Origin: Glaciozyma antarctica PI12
Taxonomy: Eukaryota; Basidiomycota; Microbotryomycetes; Kriegeriales; Camptobasidiaceae
Assembly (NCBI GenBank): GCA_002917775.1
Contig: KZ627157.1
Span: 554,079-618,078 of the forward strand
DNA: 64,000 bases
Direction of reading: 5' to 3'
Shown here: positions 1 through 10,949 of the stretch, piece by piece
How positions within the stretch are numbered: position 1 is the first letter of the stretch
Layout of the letters: the number at the start of each line of letters is the position of its first letter
The notes under the pieces: model-generated
Told to the model about the DNA's origin: nothing
The model's database searches: none
The model's input: the letters and a program-made list of their open reading frames with translations, nothing else
Position numbers and translations under genes: made by a program

Positions 1-998
1 GGCCTGAACTCAACGAAGGGCGTGGTAAAATTAAGCTTGCGTTGGAGTTAGGCGGGCCTAGCGTAGGAGTTAGGAGGAGCCGAGTATAGAGACGGATTGC
101 GGCGTTCTAGGGGAGGAATCAGCGGAGCCAGGGCCAACCTTGCGCGAGCATGTCATTGCGCTTACGCGTATCTCCAAGAAAGAGAAGAGCGAAAGCTGAA
201 TTCGGGTGACCTTGAGGGACTGGGGCCAGGGCGAGACGGGCTGCGAAGCTCCGAGGGACGAGCCAACTAAGCCAGTTCTAACCCTGCACGAGCATTAAGC
301 CGAGCATAGCGAAGTGCGAGATTCAGAGGAGGCCTGCTGATGGTCCTGCTAAGCCCAAGAGAGAGTTACTACGCTATAACACGCATTTCGGACCGCTTTG
401 AACGAGCAGCGATGGGAATGTTCAAACTGGATGAGCTCCAGGGATCAGAGAGAGGAGCGAGACGGCAAGCGGGATTCTTAGCTGGCAGCAAGCTCAGCCA
501 GTTGGAGGCTGGCACGGGCAAGCAGATCTTTAGACGAGTGTACTTAAATGCATTTCGAAGCAGGACTGAAGTGGACGTTCAATCTGGCTCAGCTCAACAG
601 CTCGGCTGAGGAGCGAGACAGCGTGCGAGATTCTGAGCTGGCAGCCAGCCGAGTCAGTTTGAGGCCTGCACGAGGGACTACTTCTTCTATAACGGTACCA
701 GCTCGAACAAGAGAACGCTCAGTTTGGCTCAGCTCAAGAGACCGGGGGAGGAGCGAGGAAATGGGATGCGAGATTCTGACCCGAGCCAGCTCGACTCACT
801 GAAGCAGCGTCCCTCTCCGATCTGCTCTCTCTCTCAGCTCAACTCGCGAGTAAACCCTTGAACAACAAATGCACTACCCCAAAAATCCCCAGCTCCCAGC
901 TCCCCCCGCGTCACCCGTCACCTCCTCTTGCCAACCAACCGCCCTGGCTCGGCAGGACACACCATGATCTCCCACGCATGAACGACTGCATAGAAAGG
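1..998. repeat. Non-coding left edge with degenerate direct repeats
   Basis: No recognisable coding region lies here; the short open frames lack domains and the codon bias seen elsewhere. Related blocks recur with a core like GAGGAGCGAGAC, followed by GCGAGATTCTGAGCTGGC and then GCCAG...GAGGC..GCACG. The clearest copies begin near 457, 613 and 753, and a weaker one near 231, so spacing is about 140-226 bp. The phrase TGCGAGATTC recurs near 316, 624 and 767. The repeats are diverged and direct, and no terminal inverted repeats or target duplications are visible, so I do not call a transposon. The stretch also holds the 3' flank of the minus-strand gene ending at 999. Confidence 0.45.
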
Positions 999-3746
999 TC
1001 AGCGATCCAGCGGCGAGAGGAGAAGAAGAGACGCACATTGACGAGGGATCCACGTCTCGCGTTCGGGCGGAAAGGCGGAACGAGCTGGGAGAAGATAGCT
1101 CCGAAAGTAGTCCTCCGCAAAGAGATAGCCGCTCTTGAGAGCGCTGCCCATCAAGCGACTGTCGCGCTTGAACGGTGACATGAACCAGGTGCAGCAAACA
1201 GGTGGATAGGGCGACAGACCACGAGCGCGGCGGTCGAGGTTGAAGGTCGCAACGTCCTGGTCCGCGTGGTCGACGACCGCCTGGTTGAGAATCCTGACGG
1301 CTTGGAGAGCCTGTTCGAAGAAACGTGAGAAGGTGTGCGACAGAGGGAGAGAGGGCGTACATGACCGGAGGCTGCCCACGGCATAATCGTCGAGATGAAG
1401 ATGGCGCCGTTCGAAAGCTACGCTTGCGTTAGCACAACGTCAACAACGATTAGCGAGAAGAACTCACGTCGAGCTCAGCGAAGATGAACCCCGTAATCGC
1501 CTTCTCCTTGACGCCTCCCTTATCCTTCGCACGGCGTTCGTGCGGAACGGAGAGCTGCAGGCCGAGATACCTGGCACACCGCGTAGGTCAGCATCCAGTC
1601 GCTCAGTCGCGCTACGAAAAAGGCGAACCTCCGCATCCCCGGAGCGACATCCACGTCCTGGAAGGAACGGCGGCGTCAGTGAGGAATAGCAGCAGGAGAA
1701 GACGACCGACGCACGGAAAGATGCCGCCCAATGAGCGCCCAGCTGTCAATGGTCATCCGTTCAATCTCGGCGAAAGTTCGTCCAAGCTCCTCGCCCCGCT
1801 CGAGCGAGTCTGGTCGCGAGAGAGAGCTGAGACGCGAGTGGAAGTAGAACTGGCGGCAGCGAGCTTCGATGCCGGGGAGAGCTTCAGGCGAAAGGTCGGC
1901 GACGTTATGAATCTCGCTAGGTGAGAGCAAGCCAAGTTAGCAGGGGTAAAGCTGAACGGAACGGGAGGAACGCACAAGGTCATCTCCTCGAGCGTCGGAT
2001 TGCGAACGTGCAGAAGTCGACAAGTGCGCCTCCCCAGCACGAAGAGCTCCGCACAGCGCCACGTCCCAGCTCTGCAAGAAATCAGCATAGCATCTCGGAA
2101 GCTGAACCTTGAAGCTCACGTCAACCTCCCTCCACCTCCGCCACAGTCGCTGCAGGGCCTGTACTTGCGATCGCATGGACTGCAGATGACCTCGGTAGTA
2201 AAGATGCGTTTTCCAGTCAAAGCGACGGAGCCAGTGGCAATGACGCGATCGCACACGTCGCCTGCGAACTCGAGAGGCGTCAGCAGATCCCCTCTTCGCG
2301 AAAGGAAGGCACGCACAAGTCAAGTCCTCCTTCGACGGCGAGAGAGCCTCGGTCGTCAAGCCCATCGGGAACACCTCCTCGTGACTCGCAATCTGAAGCC
2401 CTTCGAGGCGGTCGACCGCGGCGGAAAGCGTGTCGGCATACGACGGGACCTTCGCAGCGATGTCCGCAGACCGCTCCCTCTCCGAATGCGCCTCTCCATC
2501 CGCGCGCGGCTGCATCGACGGCATGCACGCAACGCAGAGGAGAACTGCCTTCGGCGCGAGTGCGGTAAACTCGAGTCCCAACTCGGTGGAGCGGAGGACA
2601 ACGCGAGCAATTTCGCTGTCGCAAGAACGGCAGCGACCTTGAAGCTCCAGAGGCGTAGGCTTTTTCCTGCTCGATGCCGTCTTTTGATTCGAACGTGCGC
2701 TTGTGCTCGCTTTAGCGTCCCCGCTGTTGACTTGCTCTGAGACGCCGCGCTTTCGCCCTGGGTTGACGGCGAGGGGAGAGGGCAGTGCCTGGAAGAGAAG
2801 GCGATTCGTGGCGGCGAGAGAGACGGTGGGGACGGAGGAAGGGCTGGAGGGAGGGATATCGGCGAAAGCGGCGGTGGGGGGAGAGGGTTCCTCGGAGTAG
2901 TGTTGCTGAAAGTCGTAGGTGGCGTGCGAAGAGGAGAGGTAGGGCGGGGAAGGATAGGGATGAATGCAGGAAGGGTAGGGGGCGGGCTTGTGGTGCGAGA
3001 GGTGTTGAGGAGGGTCGAGCGTGGCGTAGTGTGGGTCGAGGGGCTGCTGGAAGCCGGAGGTCGGGATGTGAGGCGGCGGCGGCGGATAGGGGAGGTGGGA
3101 GGATGGAGGGGGAAAGGAAGGGAGGGGCGGGTAGGCGTACTGGGCGAGGCTGGAGGAAGAAGGAACCGCGTTCATCGCGTACACAGGCTTCGGCGCGTGC
3201 AGGGGCGGTGGTGCATACGCGGAAGGCGGTGGTGCGGGCTGGTAGTCGTAGAAAGGAGGTGCCCACGACGTCGTCCCCCGGTCTACAGAGATGCTCGTAC
3301 TCGACACCCCAGACCGCTCATCGTAGCTCTCTCCAACGTACCCCGCAGGGGCGTTCTCCTCCCAAACTCCCTCTCCTCCGCGAGAAAGCCCTCCTCCTGC
3401 GGACACCGGACCACGTCCCGTGCCGACCAAGTTCGTGTAGTCCGTAGGGTATTCCCACTCAGAGGAGGTCTGCAGCGAGAACGAGGGAGAGGGGAGGCCT
3501 TGAGTGTGGTAGGTGCTGGCTTGAGGAGGCGGCAGGAAGGTCGCCGCTGCCTGACGGTGCCCAAGGTGCGTCAGCTCTCCAGTCCGCGATCTTCTCGAAG
3601 CGCATTTGAGCCAGCGCTAGACTCACAGGTTGGTAGAGAGGGTCCGTTTCTTCGTGCTGTTCGAGGCGCTGGTTCCGCGGCGGGACTTGCTGGTCTGGAA
3701 GGGGGAAGCTGTTTGGGTCGACGCGCTCGTGGTGGTAATAGGCCAT
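999..3746 (-). CDS. Conserved-looking Cys-rich (multi-CxxC) Pro-rich protein, function unknown
   Basis: Spliced model of about 770 residues. It starts at the ATG at 3746 (MAYYHHERV) because that exon splices cleanly, via GTGAGT...CAG, into the long exon 2. Residues 40 to about 250 are Pro/Ser/Tyr-rich and look disordered. A Cys-rich region follows: GRCRSCD, a CVAC pair, then LTCDVCDRVIATGSV, CSPCD and CSDCGGGGG, then RTCRLLHVR, spread over three exons. This spacing suggests a zinc-binding fold. The C-terminal half is predicted globular (LSVPHERRAKDKGG, then a segment with CCTWFMSPFKRDSRLMG) and carries several introns. I do not recognise the family; a DNA- or protein-binding regulator is only a guess. 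The reading frame is consistent across about nine exons, so this is a real gene. The last 30 residues are less certain. Confidence 0.7.
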
Positions 3747-5364
3747 GAGCCTTCGAAACGAAGTCCCAGTTGTGGCGAGAGGTAGAGAGCGCTTGGGCGT
3801 CGAGGAATCCCAACTTGGGCCCCACTGAGTTGCTGCGTTGGGATCTTCTTTCGGACCCCGTCCAATTTCTCTCCCCGCCTGTGCTTTCTGACCCTGAAAG
3901 AAAAGGATTTGAACAGCAGAATCGGCCGCTCTCCTCAGGCTGGAAGCCAAAAAAGAGAGCGAGTTGCGAGGAGGTGGTTGCTGCCAGCTTTCTCAGCTGC
4001 GCCTTCGTCCCACGCAAGGACAGTGACGAGCTACTTTGCAAGGGTCTAATGGAGGATAAACGGCTGATGGTGCAAGTCAGAAAGTTTGAAAGTGTCAAAT
4101 CTCTGCTTCCAAGCTTCTGCCAGCGATGGAATGAGAATCAGCTTCGCGACGTGGCTCGCGCGGAGGTGGTGACACCCACTAGCAAGAAACCAGAGCACTC
4201 AAGGGAAGAGTGACTAGCTTTGACTGACTGCGAAGCGAGAGGAAATCGAGCTGCTCGAGGGAAGAATGGGTCGGCTTTAGCAGCGAGCACTTTAACTTAG
4301 GCTGTGGGTGACGCCTGGCTCTGCGAGATTTCGAGCTAATCTAACATCCGCCATGTGGAAGGTTGAGAAGTCGAGCGAAAGGAGGGTGTGCGCTGGTGTG
4401 CGAGTGCGGACGAAATCCTTGATTCGAACTTCGGTGGCGTGGTCGCTCCTTCGCCCTGGCGTTGCTGAAGAGCGAGACTCAAAGAAAGGCGGGCTGGTTG
4501 AAAGCAGACCCACGCAATGCATTCAGAGCAGAAAGAGCGACAGAGAGAGAAGGGCTAGCCGAAGTCGGGCACTTTGAAGCCGCCAGGCCACGTCAGAGCC
4601 CTGCTGCAGGCTTTGAGAGAGCTGCCACAAACTGCATAAATGCCGCAAGATATTTGAAGATGAAGTCGTTGTTGTAGGAAGGACGCGAGGCCTTGGTCGC
4701 GTACAAGCCGAAGGCGTTGTGCGGAACACAGCAGATGAGAAGAAGAGCTGAGCTGGGGCTTGCAGTTTCGAGCGCGTCGCAGGCAAGTCGAAGACTCTGC
4801 GAGTACCGCTGTCGAGAAGAAGAGCTGGCAAGAACGAAGCGCGGGGCGAGACGGGACCAGGGAGTCGTCCTTCGCGCCGGCCCACTAGCAGCCTCACAAC
4901 CTTCCGAAGCCAGCAAGGTCCACCTGAAGCACCCAGGCGCTTTGCACTTGGCACACTGCAAGTCGTGCAACGCACTAAGCTAATCCGCAGGAAGGGGCAG
5001 CAGAACTCACCTCCTCCGAGTCCCTTCAGCCGCCGCCCTAATCCCCCTCCCCTTCGAACTTAAACCCGACAGCAGTCACAGTCCAAGCTTCACGAGCAGT
5101 TTCTGTAGCTGCTCAGGTACGTGAGAACACACCTGGCAGGTGGAGGGACGCGCAGGAGAGAAGCCAAGTGAGCAGGATCCGGACGACGCCCTTCCCGCAG
5201 GGAGGAGCAAGTCGATTCGGAAGCGGACCTTGTCGTTGAGCTTCAGCAGTACCAGAAACGTGCACTCCACGAGGTAGAGGGACAAGGACAAGAGGCGAAA
5301 CCGAAAGCTCACGCTCGTCGCTGCTCTCCTCCCACCACACGACCGCAACCCCCTTCCCTTCAGC
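3747..5364. other. Gene-poor interval, no supported gene
   Basis: About 1.6 kb between the start of the Cys-rich gene (-) and the start of NSE1 (+); both promoters should lie here. Open frames exist on both strands but none shows a domain or a consistent splicing pattern. One short minus-strand stretch near 4620-4725 has coding-like codon use (see findings). The 150 bp before 5365 are pyrimidine-rich, as in other promoters of the window. Confidence 0.5.
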
Positions 5365-6928
5365 ATGGCCCCCAGCAGATCGCAAAACCACAGCCAGGGC
5401 CGCCAAGCACACGAGGATTCTCCCGAAGTCGAGGTGCCCGCGCTCGCTAACCCCGCAAAGACGCTCCAATACCTCTTCCTCCAAGCTCTCATCTCTCGGA
5501 GGACCATGTCGGGAGTTGCTGCGGAGGCTCTCTACGCACAGTGTGCTAAGCGATGCGGAGGTGAGCTCACTGCGGGGGGAGGTTGTTCTGCTGGGGCAGG
5601 GACTGGGACGCGACAAGTTGGTCGCGTCCCGACGAGGGCGAAGCTGACCTGTTCGCGCCACTGCAGTGGTCCCGAACCCCAACTTCTGGACATGGATTGG
5701 CGAGCTTGAGGAGCCCCTTCACGTCTGTGGCCTCGCTATCAAGCACGCAAAGTATGACGACGACGAGGTTCTCGCTTTGGTGCGTCTGGACGAGATCTGG
5801 AGGTGGGAGGGAAGGAGCTGACTGCTGTGTGCAGGTCAACACCATCAGCGACGACGAACCCTCCAAGCTGGCGACCGAGTACAAGCCGGAGGAGATTGCG
5901 TTCTTCCGCGTCGTGGTACGCGTCTTGCTTTCCTCCCCTCTCTTCTCGCCCGCTCACGCGTTACGACCTCAGGTGGAGAAAATCATGACGGCACCAAGGA
6001 TGTTGTATTGCGTCTCAGTCACCGACGCTGTTCGGAGCGTCTCAAACGCGGCGATTCAGCCTCAGATCACGAAGAACGCTGCTCAAGGACTGCTCAAGAG
6101 CTTCATCGCCAAAGGTCCGCTCTTTCCTCCCTCGTTGACCAAGAGCTACTCTGACTTGGATTGAACGAACAGGCTGGTTCAAGCTTCACCCCTCTCGCAA
6201 TCTCAGCCTCTCCAACCGCGCCCTTCTCGAGCTCGAGACCTACCTTCGCGAGACCTTCGAGGAGCAGGACGACGACAGGGACCCGCGCGACCGACCATAT
6301 GTCGAGTGCAGGCAGTGCAGTGGGATCGTAGCTTCCGTAAGCCGCTCGTTGTCGAATCTCACGCCAGCGAGCTGACCGAATCGTCTCTGCGCAGGGATGG
6401 GCCTGTCCCAACGCCGACTGCACCGTCCGGCTGCACAAGAACTGCCAGACGGTGCTCAACCGGGGAGGCAAGTGCCCAGGAGAAGCGGACGGCTGTACCG
6501 AGTGCGCATGCTCCCCTCTCTCGCTCTCGGCGTCTCACTCGCTGACGAGAAACGCGTTCAACAGGATCTGGTCGAGGGCGCCAGGAAAGCCCTACACCGG
6601 CTTTCCCGTCGGAATGGAGGCTTCGAACGCTGATGCTATGTTCGTTGACGACGAGGACGAACTGGCGACGCAGGCGCAGACGCAGGCGAAGAAGGGCGGG
6701 AGGAAGTCGGCGGCGAGTGGGAAGGCGAAGCCCAAGGGGAAGCCGAAGAAGCCCAAGAAGGGGAGTGACGAAGAGGAGGACGAGCTGGATGATGAGGACG
6801 AGGACGAGGATGAGGACGAGCCTCCTGTTACGCCTGTGAGGCAGCGCAGCTCGCGAGGAGCGGCTGCCGCCGCCACGTATGTCGATGCCGAGGCGGCGGG
6901 GGAGGACGAGGAGATGTACGATGCGTGA
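5365..6928 (+). CDS. NSE1: SMC5-SMC6 complex subunit NSE1 (RING-like E3)
   Basis: Seven exons (5365-5560, 5667-5779, 5835-5915, 5973-6114, 6173-6336, 6395-6501, 6565-6928) encode about 388 residues. NSE1 is the winged-helix/RING-like subunit of the nuclear SMC5/6 DNA-repair complex and works with NSE3 and NSE4. The N-terminal LQYLFLQALISRRTMS segment and the middle WTWIGELEEPLHVCGLAIK segment match the family. The C-terminal zinc module is visible as CRQCSGIV, GWACPNADC, HKNCQ and GGKCP, split by two introns. Beyond the RING lies a lysine-rich then Asp/Glu-rich tail of about 100 residues, longer than in yeast Nse1. Intron 4 starts with an unusual GTCCGC; the others are standard. Family assignment is strong; ligase activity is inferred from the family. 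Confidence 0.88.
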
Positions 6929-7066
6929 ACACAATCGAAATGTACTCGTTCAGCTTTCATGAGGCAAAGAGCTATATTGCGCGAGCGAACTACAAAAGCG
7001 GAAGCGCGAGGGGATTTACGAGTGGTCGTGGTCGTGCTCGTTCTTTTGCAGCTGGAGAGATGATCG

Positions 7067-8373
7067 TCAACGAGCAGTCTCGGCAGTCTGGGTTGAACCA
7101 CGCACCTGGGACATATCCGTGCCCTCGATCTGAACACCCAGCACTTCCAGCTTGTCGATTCGCGAGACGTCCTCCTCCCCTTGGTTCGCCGAGACGAAGA
7201 TCTGCGTACCGCGAACATTAGTCTCCTGCGTAACCCGTGCGCGGAGTAGCTCACCTGCAGGGACGACACGCTTTGGAAGCGCACGAAGCGAAGGTTGATG
7301 ACCTCGATGACCTCGTGCGCCTGAGCCTCCGAAATTTCGATCTCTTGCGCAGGATCGAGAGATTCTGCGTCGTCGAATCCTACGTTGGGGTTGTTGACGA
7401 AAAGGCGGATCGTCTTGGGTGCTTGTGCGAAGACGGAGGGGAGAGTAGTGAGTCGCAGGGCGCGAACTCGGCTAGTCTGTTGGAACTGCGAAGAGGGTCA
7501 GCGAGACATCCTCGCAAAGGAAAGGGAGGACGAGAGCGCACCGGAATGTTGATGAGAAGCTGCTCATCGCAGTCGCTGCAAAGCCACTTGTCTCCTCCTC
7601 CTTTGAGAAGGTCTCGGACGGTGTGGGCCGAGTCCTCGTTGAGGCAGGAGACTTGCGTCGCCTCGATCATGGAGTTGAGCAGGGTCTGGAGGAGTAGCTG
7701 AATTAGCTGGAGCTAGCAGGAATGACAGAATACCTCGTACGAAGCCTTCCAGACTCTTAGTCGGTCCAGGTCCTGACCCCGAAGCAGCTGCAGCCGCCGG
7801 TGCGTGCTTTCGGACGAGCGCCTCGAGTCTGCAGAGACTGGTCAGCTCACGAACAGCGCTCCACCCCAGCTGAACGCACCCTGCAGGATTCGCGCCCTTC
7901 ATCTGCGACCGCATAACGTCAGCTTCCCTGCGCGCCTTCGCTCTTGCCTGCTCCCAAGACGCACCTCTTCTAGCTTCTCCTGCCCCTTGAGCACCACGAA
8001 CGTTGGCATCGCCGAGACGCGGAAGTGCTGGGCCACGTCCTTGGCCTGGTCCACATCGCACTTGAAGAACTTGACGCGTCCGGCGTACTGGGTGGAGAGC
8101 TGCGGAGGGAGAGAGGTTGGCAATCGCCTTCTTGAATTCTTCGCTTCCACAGCAACCCCCGCTCTCCCGGTAGCTCTTCAACGGACCTTTTGAAAGACGG
8201 GGGCGATAACCTTGCAAGGACCGCACCAGCTGCGGCGGAGATGGGTCAGCACCAGCTCCTCTCCCCCAGAGAATCCCAGCGTACACGGCGTGGAAGTCGA
8301 TCACAGAGATCTGCTGAGAGTCTGAAGTAAGACCAACCAGCTGGGGTAGGTTGTTAAGAACGGTGATCGACAT
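7067..8373 (-). CDS. TXNL1: Thioredoxin-like protein with PITH domain (TXNL1-like)
   Basis: About 330 residues. The start at 8373 (MSITVLNNLPQL) precedes the thioredoxin fold. The active-site motif WCGPCK is reassembled across an intron (VIDFHAV then WCGPCK), followed by KVIAPVFQKLS, the FKCDVDQ strand and the cis-proline loop AMPTFVV. After an Ala/Gly/Pro linker comes the PITH (proteasome-interacting thioredoxin) domain with CLNEDSAHTVRDLL, CDEQLLINI, RVRALRL and KTIRLFVNNPN. The protein ends at a TGA at 7067-7069. TXNL1/Trp14-type proteins bind the 26S proteasome lid and reduce disulfides in the cytosol. It is divergent from KAR5 with 129 bp between starts. Both catalytic cysteines are present. 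Confidence 0.92.
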
Positions 8374-8502
8374 GAAGGGAGAGGTTGGCAGGTGGAAGAG
8401 AGCCAAAGGTCGGAGGACCCTCTCCTTGAACGTTCTCGGGCAGCTCGCCTCTTCCCTTCCTCCCACACGCTCGATTCTGAACACAGCTGGACAGCTCACT
8501 AA
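8374..8502. promoter_or_regulatory. Divergent intergenic promoter region TXNL1-like/KAR5
   Basis: The 129 bp between two divergent start codons must hold both 5' leaders and core promoters. It is C/T-rich toward KAR5. I see no TATA box or CCAAT element. The promoter role is inferred from gene arrangement only. Confidence 0.4.
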
Positions 8503-10758
8503 ATGCTCTACCGGAGCGCTTCGACAAAGGCGCTCGTAACCCCGCTCCTCCTGCTTGCTCTCCTGGCTCAACCTCTCGAAGCTACGGCCTGGCTGCGAGG
8601 CGGCAGGGAAGATCGCGGTTCTCGCGCGGTAGCTGGTGAGAAGCAGGGAAGCCTGGGGGAGGGCAACGGCTCAGCAGAGATCAAAGGTGAGCAGGAATCG
8701 AAGACACCCGGCTGGTAAGCTGCTAACGACGTACCTGCAGCCCTCCTCGCCTCGATGGAGACTCAAGCCTCGCTCAGGACGACAGATTCGCCCCTCGCAG
8801 CCGCAAGCAATCCCTCATGCTTCTACCTTTCCCTTTCCTCTCTCCCGTCGAGCTCTCCTTGCGAAACTCTCTCTCGATCGGACACCTCTCGCGTCGAGGT
8901 CGCTGCAGGAATGGCCATTTGCGAGCTCCGAACTGCGGGGAACGGGGAGGGAAGAGTTCCGAGGGAGTGCGCAGACTGGCAGGATGGGAAGAGTAAGGTC
9001 GGAGCTTGCGTCGAGGCACTTGCGCGAAGTCCTCAGCACTGGTCGAGCTACTCTGGCTACCTTCGCGAAGTCGGTGCGTCCCCGCCGCGAGGACGTTAGG
9101 CAACGAGGGCTCAAAATCTTGACAGTGACCCTGTGCTCTTCGTATCGACGCTGGGCAGATCTCGGTGAGTTCTCCGCCCTGCTCAGACGAACTCCACGCT
9201 AACGTCCCGCCGCAGAGACCGCGCGCAATCTCTACGCCTCTACAGCGACGTCCTTTTCCGCTTTCGTCGACGAAATCAAGGCGTACGAAACTGCTCGAAC
9301 TCGGCGAGAATCCGACGACGCCAGCGCGCGAGATGCGCTTCTTTCGGTGCGTCGCTCCTTCACGCTTCGTTCGGGGCTGACCCTCGCTGCCTCAGGATCT
9401 TTCAAGTCTTTCGATCAAGCTTTCAACTCTTCAGACTGCTCTTTCCAGCGATCAATCACAGCACCTGAACGAGCTCGTGCTCATTAAAAACGCCTTGCTC
9501 GAGACGGCGAATCTTCTGGAGGTGACGGTGTCCGACGGATTGACACAGCAGATTATCGACTATGGGACGGAGATGAAGCTTCGAGGGACTCAGGCTGTTA
9601 AGGAAATGGCGACGGCGATGAGCGAAGTCGGAGCTCAGGTCAGTTTACTCTTCTCCTCAGGCGGCTCCGGGTGCTCATACTCCCTCCACAGCATGGGCAG
9701 CAGCTGCAAGCCTTGTCACTCGAACTCAAGCAGCAACTCACTATCTCGGTTGAAGATCTTCGCGCGTCTGTTGGCCGCATCGTGACCCAGCTTGTGCGCG
9801 AGCTTTCGTCGCACCTGCCTCACCTGCGCTGACTTTAGAATTCAAGTCTGAGGTCGAGTCGAACAGCATCACACTAGTCGAACAGGCTCAGCAGGTACGT
9901 CGTATTCCGATCCAGGTCGCCGTCACTAACCCTCGCCTAATCTACAGTCACTCACCAACACCGCTTCCGCAAGCCGCGATGTCGCAGAGTCGCTCTCGGT
10001 CGGCCTAACTCTCGCGCTCGAGCTCAACGTGCGTGACTTTCGATTCTATCATCTACGTCGCTCATAATCGTTGTCCACAGCGTGCGCAAGTCACAAATCT
10101 TGAGCTGCAGAAAGGACAAACCGACGCTCTCAGCAATCTCACGCGTGCCATGTCAGTGCAGCCCAGCTTCGGCTCGCTCGGAGGAGGTTTCGATTTCGGG
10201 AAGCTGTGGTGGATTAGCGTGCTAAACGGTGCGTATTCGGGCTTCACGACTCGCGGTCGGAACTCACGGAGGAGCACAGGGTTTCTGCGCGGCGGAATTG
10301 GCTTTCGTGGAGTCCTTTTCGGCTTGCTTTCCTTCTTTGCGGGACTCTCTCACCCGTGGCTTGCCAACGCTGTTGTGAGTTCAATTTCCTTTGAGATCGG
10401 AGAGCTCACTGACGAGAAACGGATTGCAGGCTTTGCTCGCCCTGGTTGCGACGCTATACCCGTCAATCGAGCTGCTTCTATCTCTTCTCAGGTGGTTCGG
10501 GAACAAGCCTCCGTAAGTCTTCACGACTGCCGCAGTTCCCCAGCTCATCTATTCGACCGCAGGCCTCCTCTGGACCAGAACGACACCTCGCGGAGCGAAC
10601 CCTCCGAGTCTCTCCAAACACCACGCCACCACCTCTCCGACTCGCGCGCTCTCATCGCCTCCTCGAGGACAGCGGGCGACTACCGAATGCGCTCGGGACC
10701 TTCGAGGGCGAGGCGCGTTACGCGGATTCCTTCGAGGTGGAACCGGGAGGAGGTCTGA
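8503..10758 (+). CDS. KAR5: Nuclear fusion (karyogamy) protein KAR5/Tht1 family
   Basis: About 560 residues over about 12 exons. An N-terminal signal sequence (LLLLALLAQPLEATA) is followed by the Cys-containing luminal domain of the family: GMAICELRTAGN, VPRECADW, GACVEALARSPQHWSSYSG and TLCSSYRRWADLETARNLY. A long coiled-coil-like middle follows (SIKLSTLQTALSSDQSQHL and NALLETANLLEVTVSDGL). Near the C-terminus are hydrophobic segments (GVLFGLLSFFAGLSHPWLAN and ALLALVATLYPSIELLLSLL), then a basic Ser/Arg-rich tail. Kar5/Tht1/Brambleberry proteins sit in the ER/nuclear envelope and are needed for fusion of nuclear envelopes after mating. ATG 8503 fits the signal peptide. The end is the TGA at 10756-10758. 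Fungal sequences diverge quickly, so the call rests on the Cys domain plus the topology. Confidence 0.8.
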
Positions 10759-10949
10759 GCTGGAGAGAACGTGCGTCGGTGGGACTGTGAATGAAGACTG
10801 TTGCTTGAACGCGAAGGGTGACCCAGATGGACTTCTGTCTTGAATAGACACACAAAGTCAGGGAGGATAAGACGAATCTCGCTCGCAAAGGGCGGAGTCG
10901 TTCCCCAACCTCGGGGACGTGCTCTCTCCCTTCTCCCACACTCGTTCCA

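Noticed and set aside
1555-1625. Suspected frame break in the Cys-rich gene after TYAVCQ
   Set aside because: A normal 61-nt intron (GTAGCG...CTGCAG with a GCTGAC branch point) joins RRFAFF to LSVPHERRAK in phase.
4523-4975. 150- and 125-residue minus-strand open frames with CxxC
   Set aside because: No consistent splicing, domain or start context; kept only as a weak possible exon.
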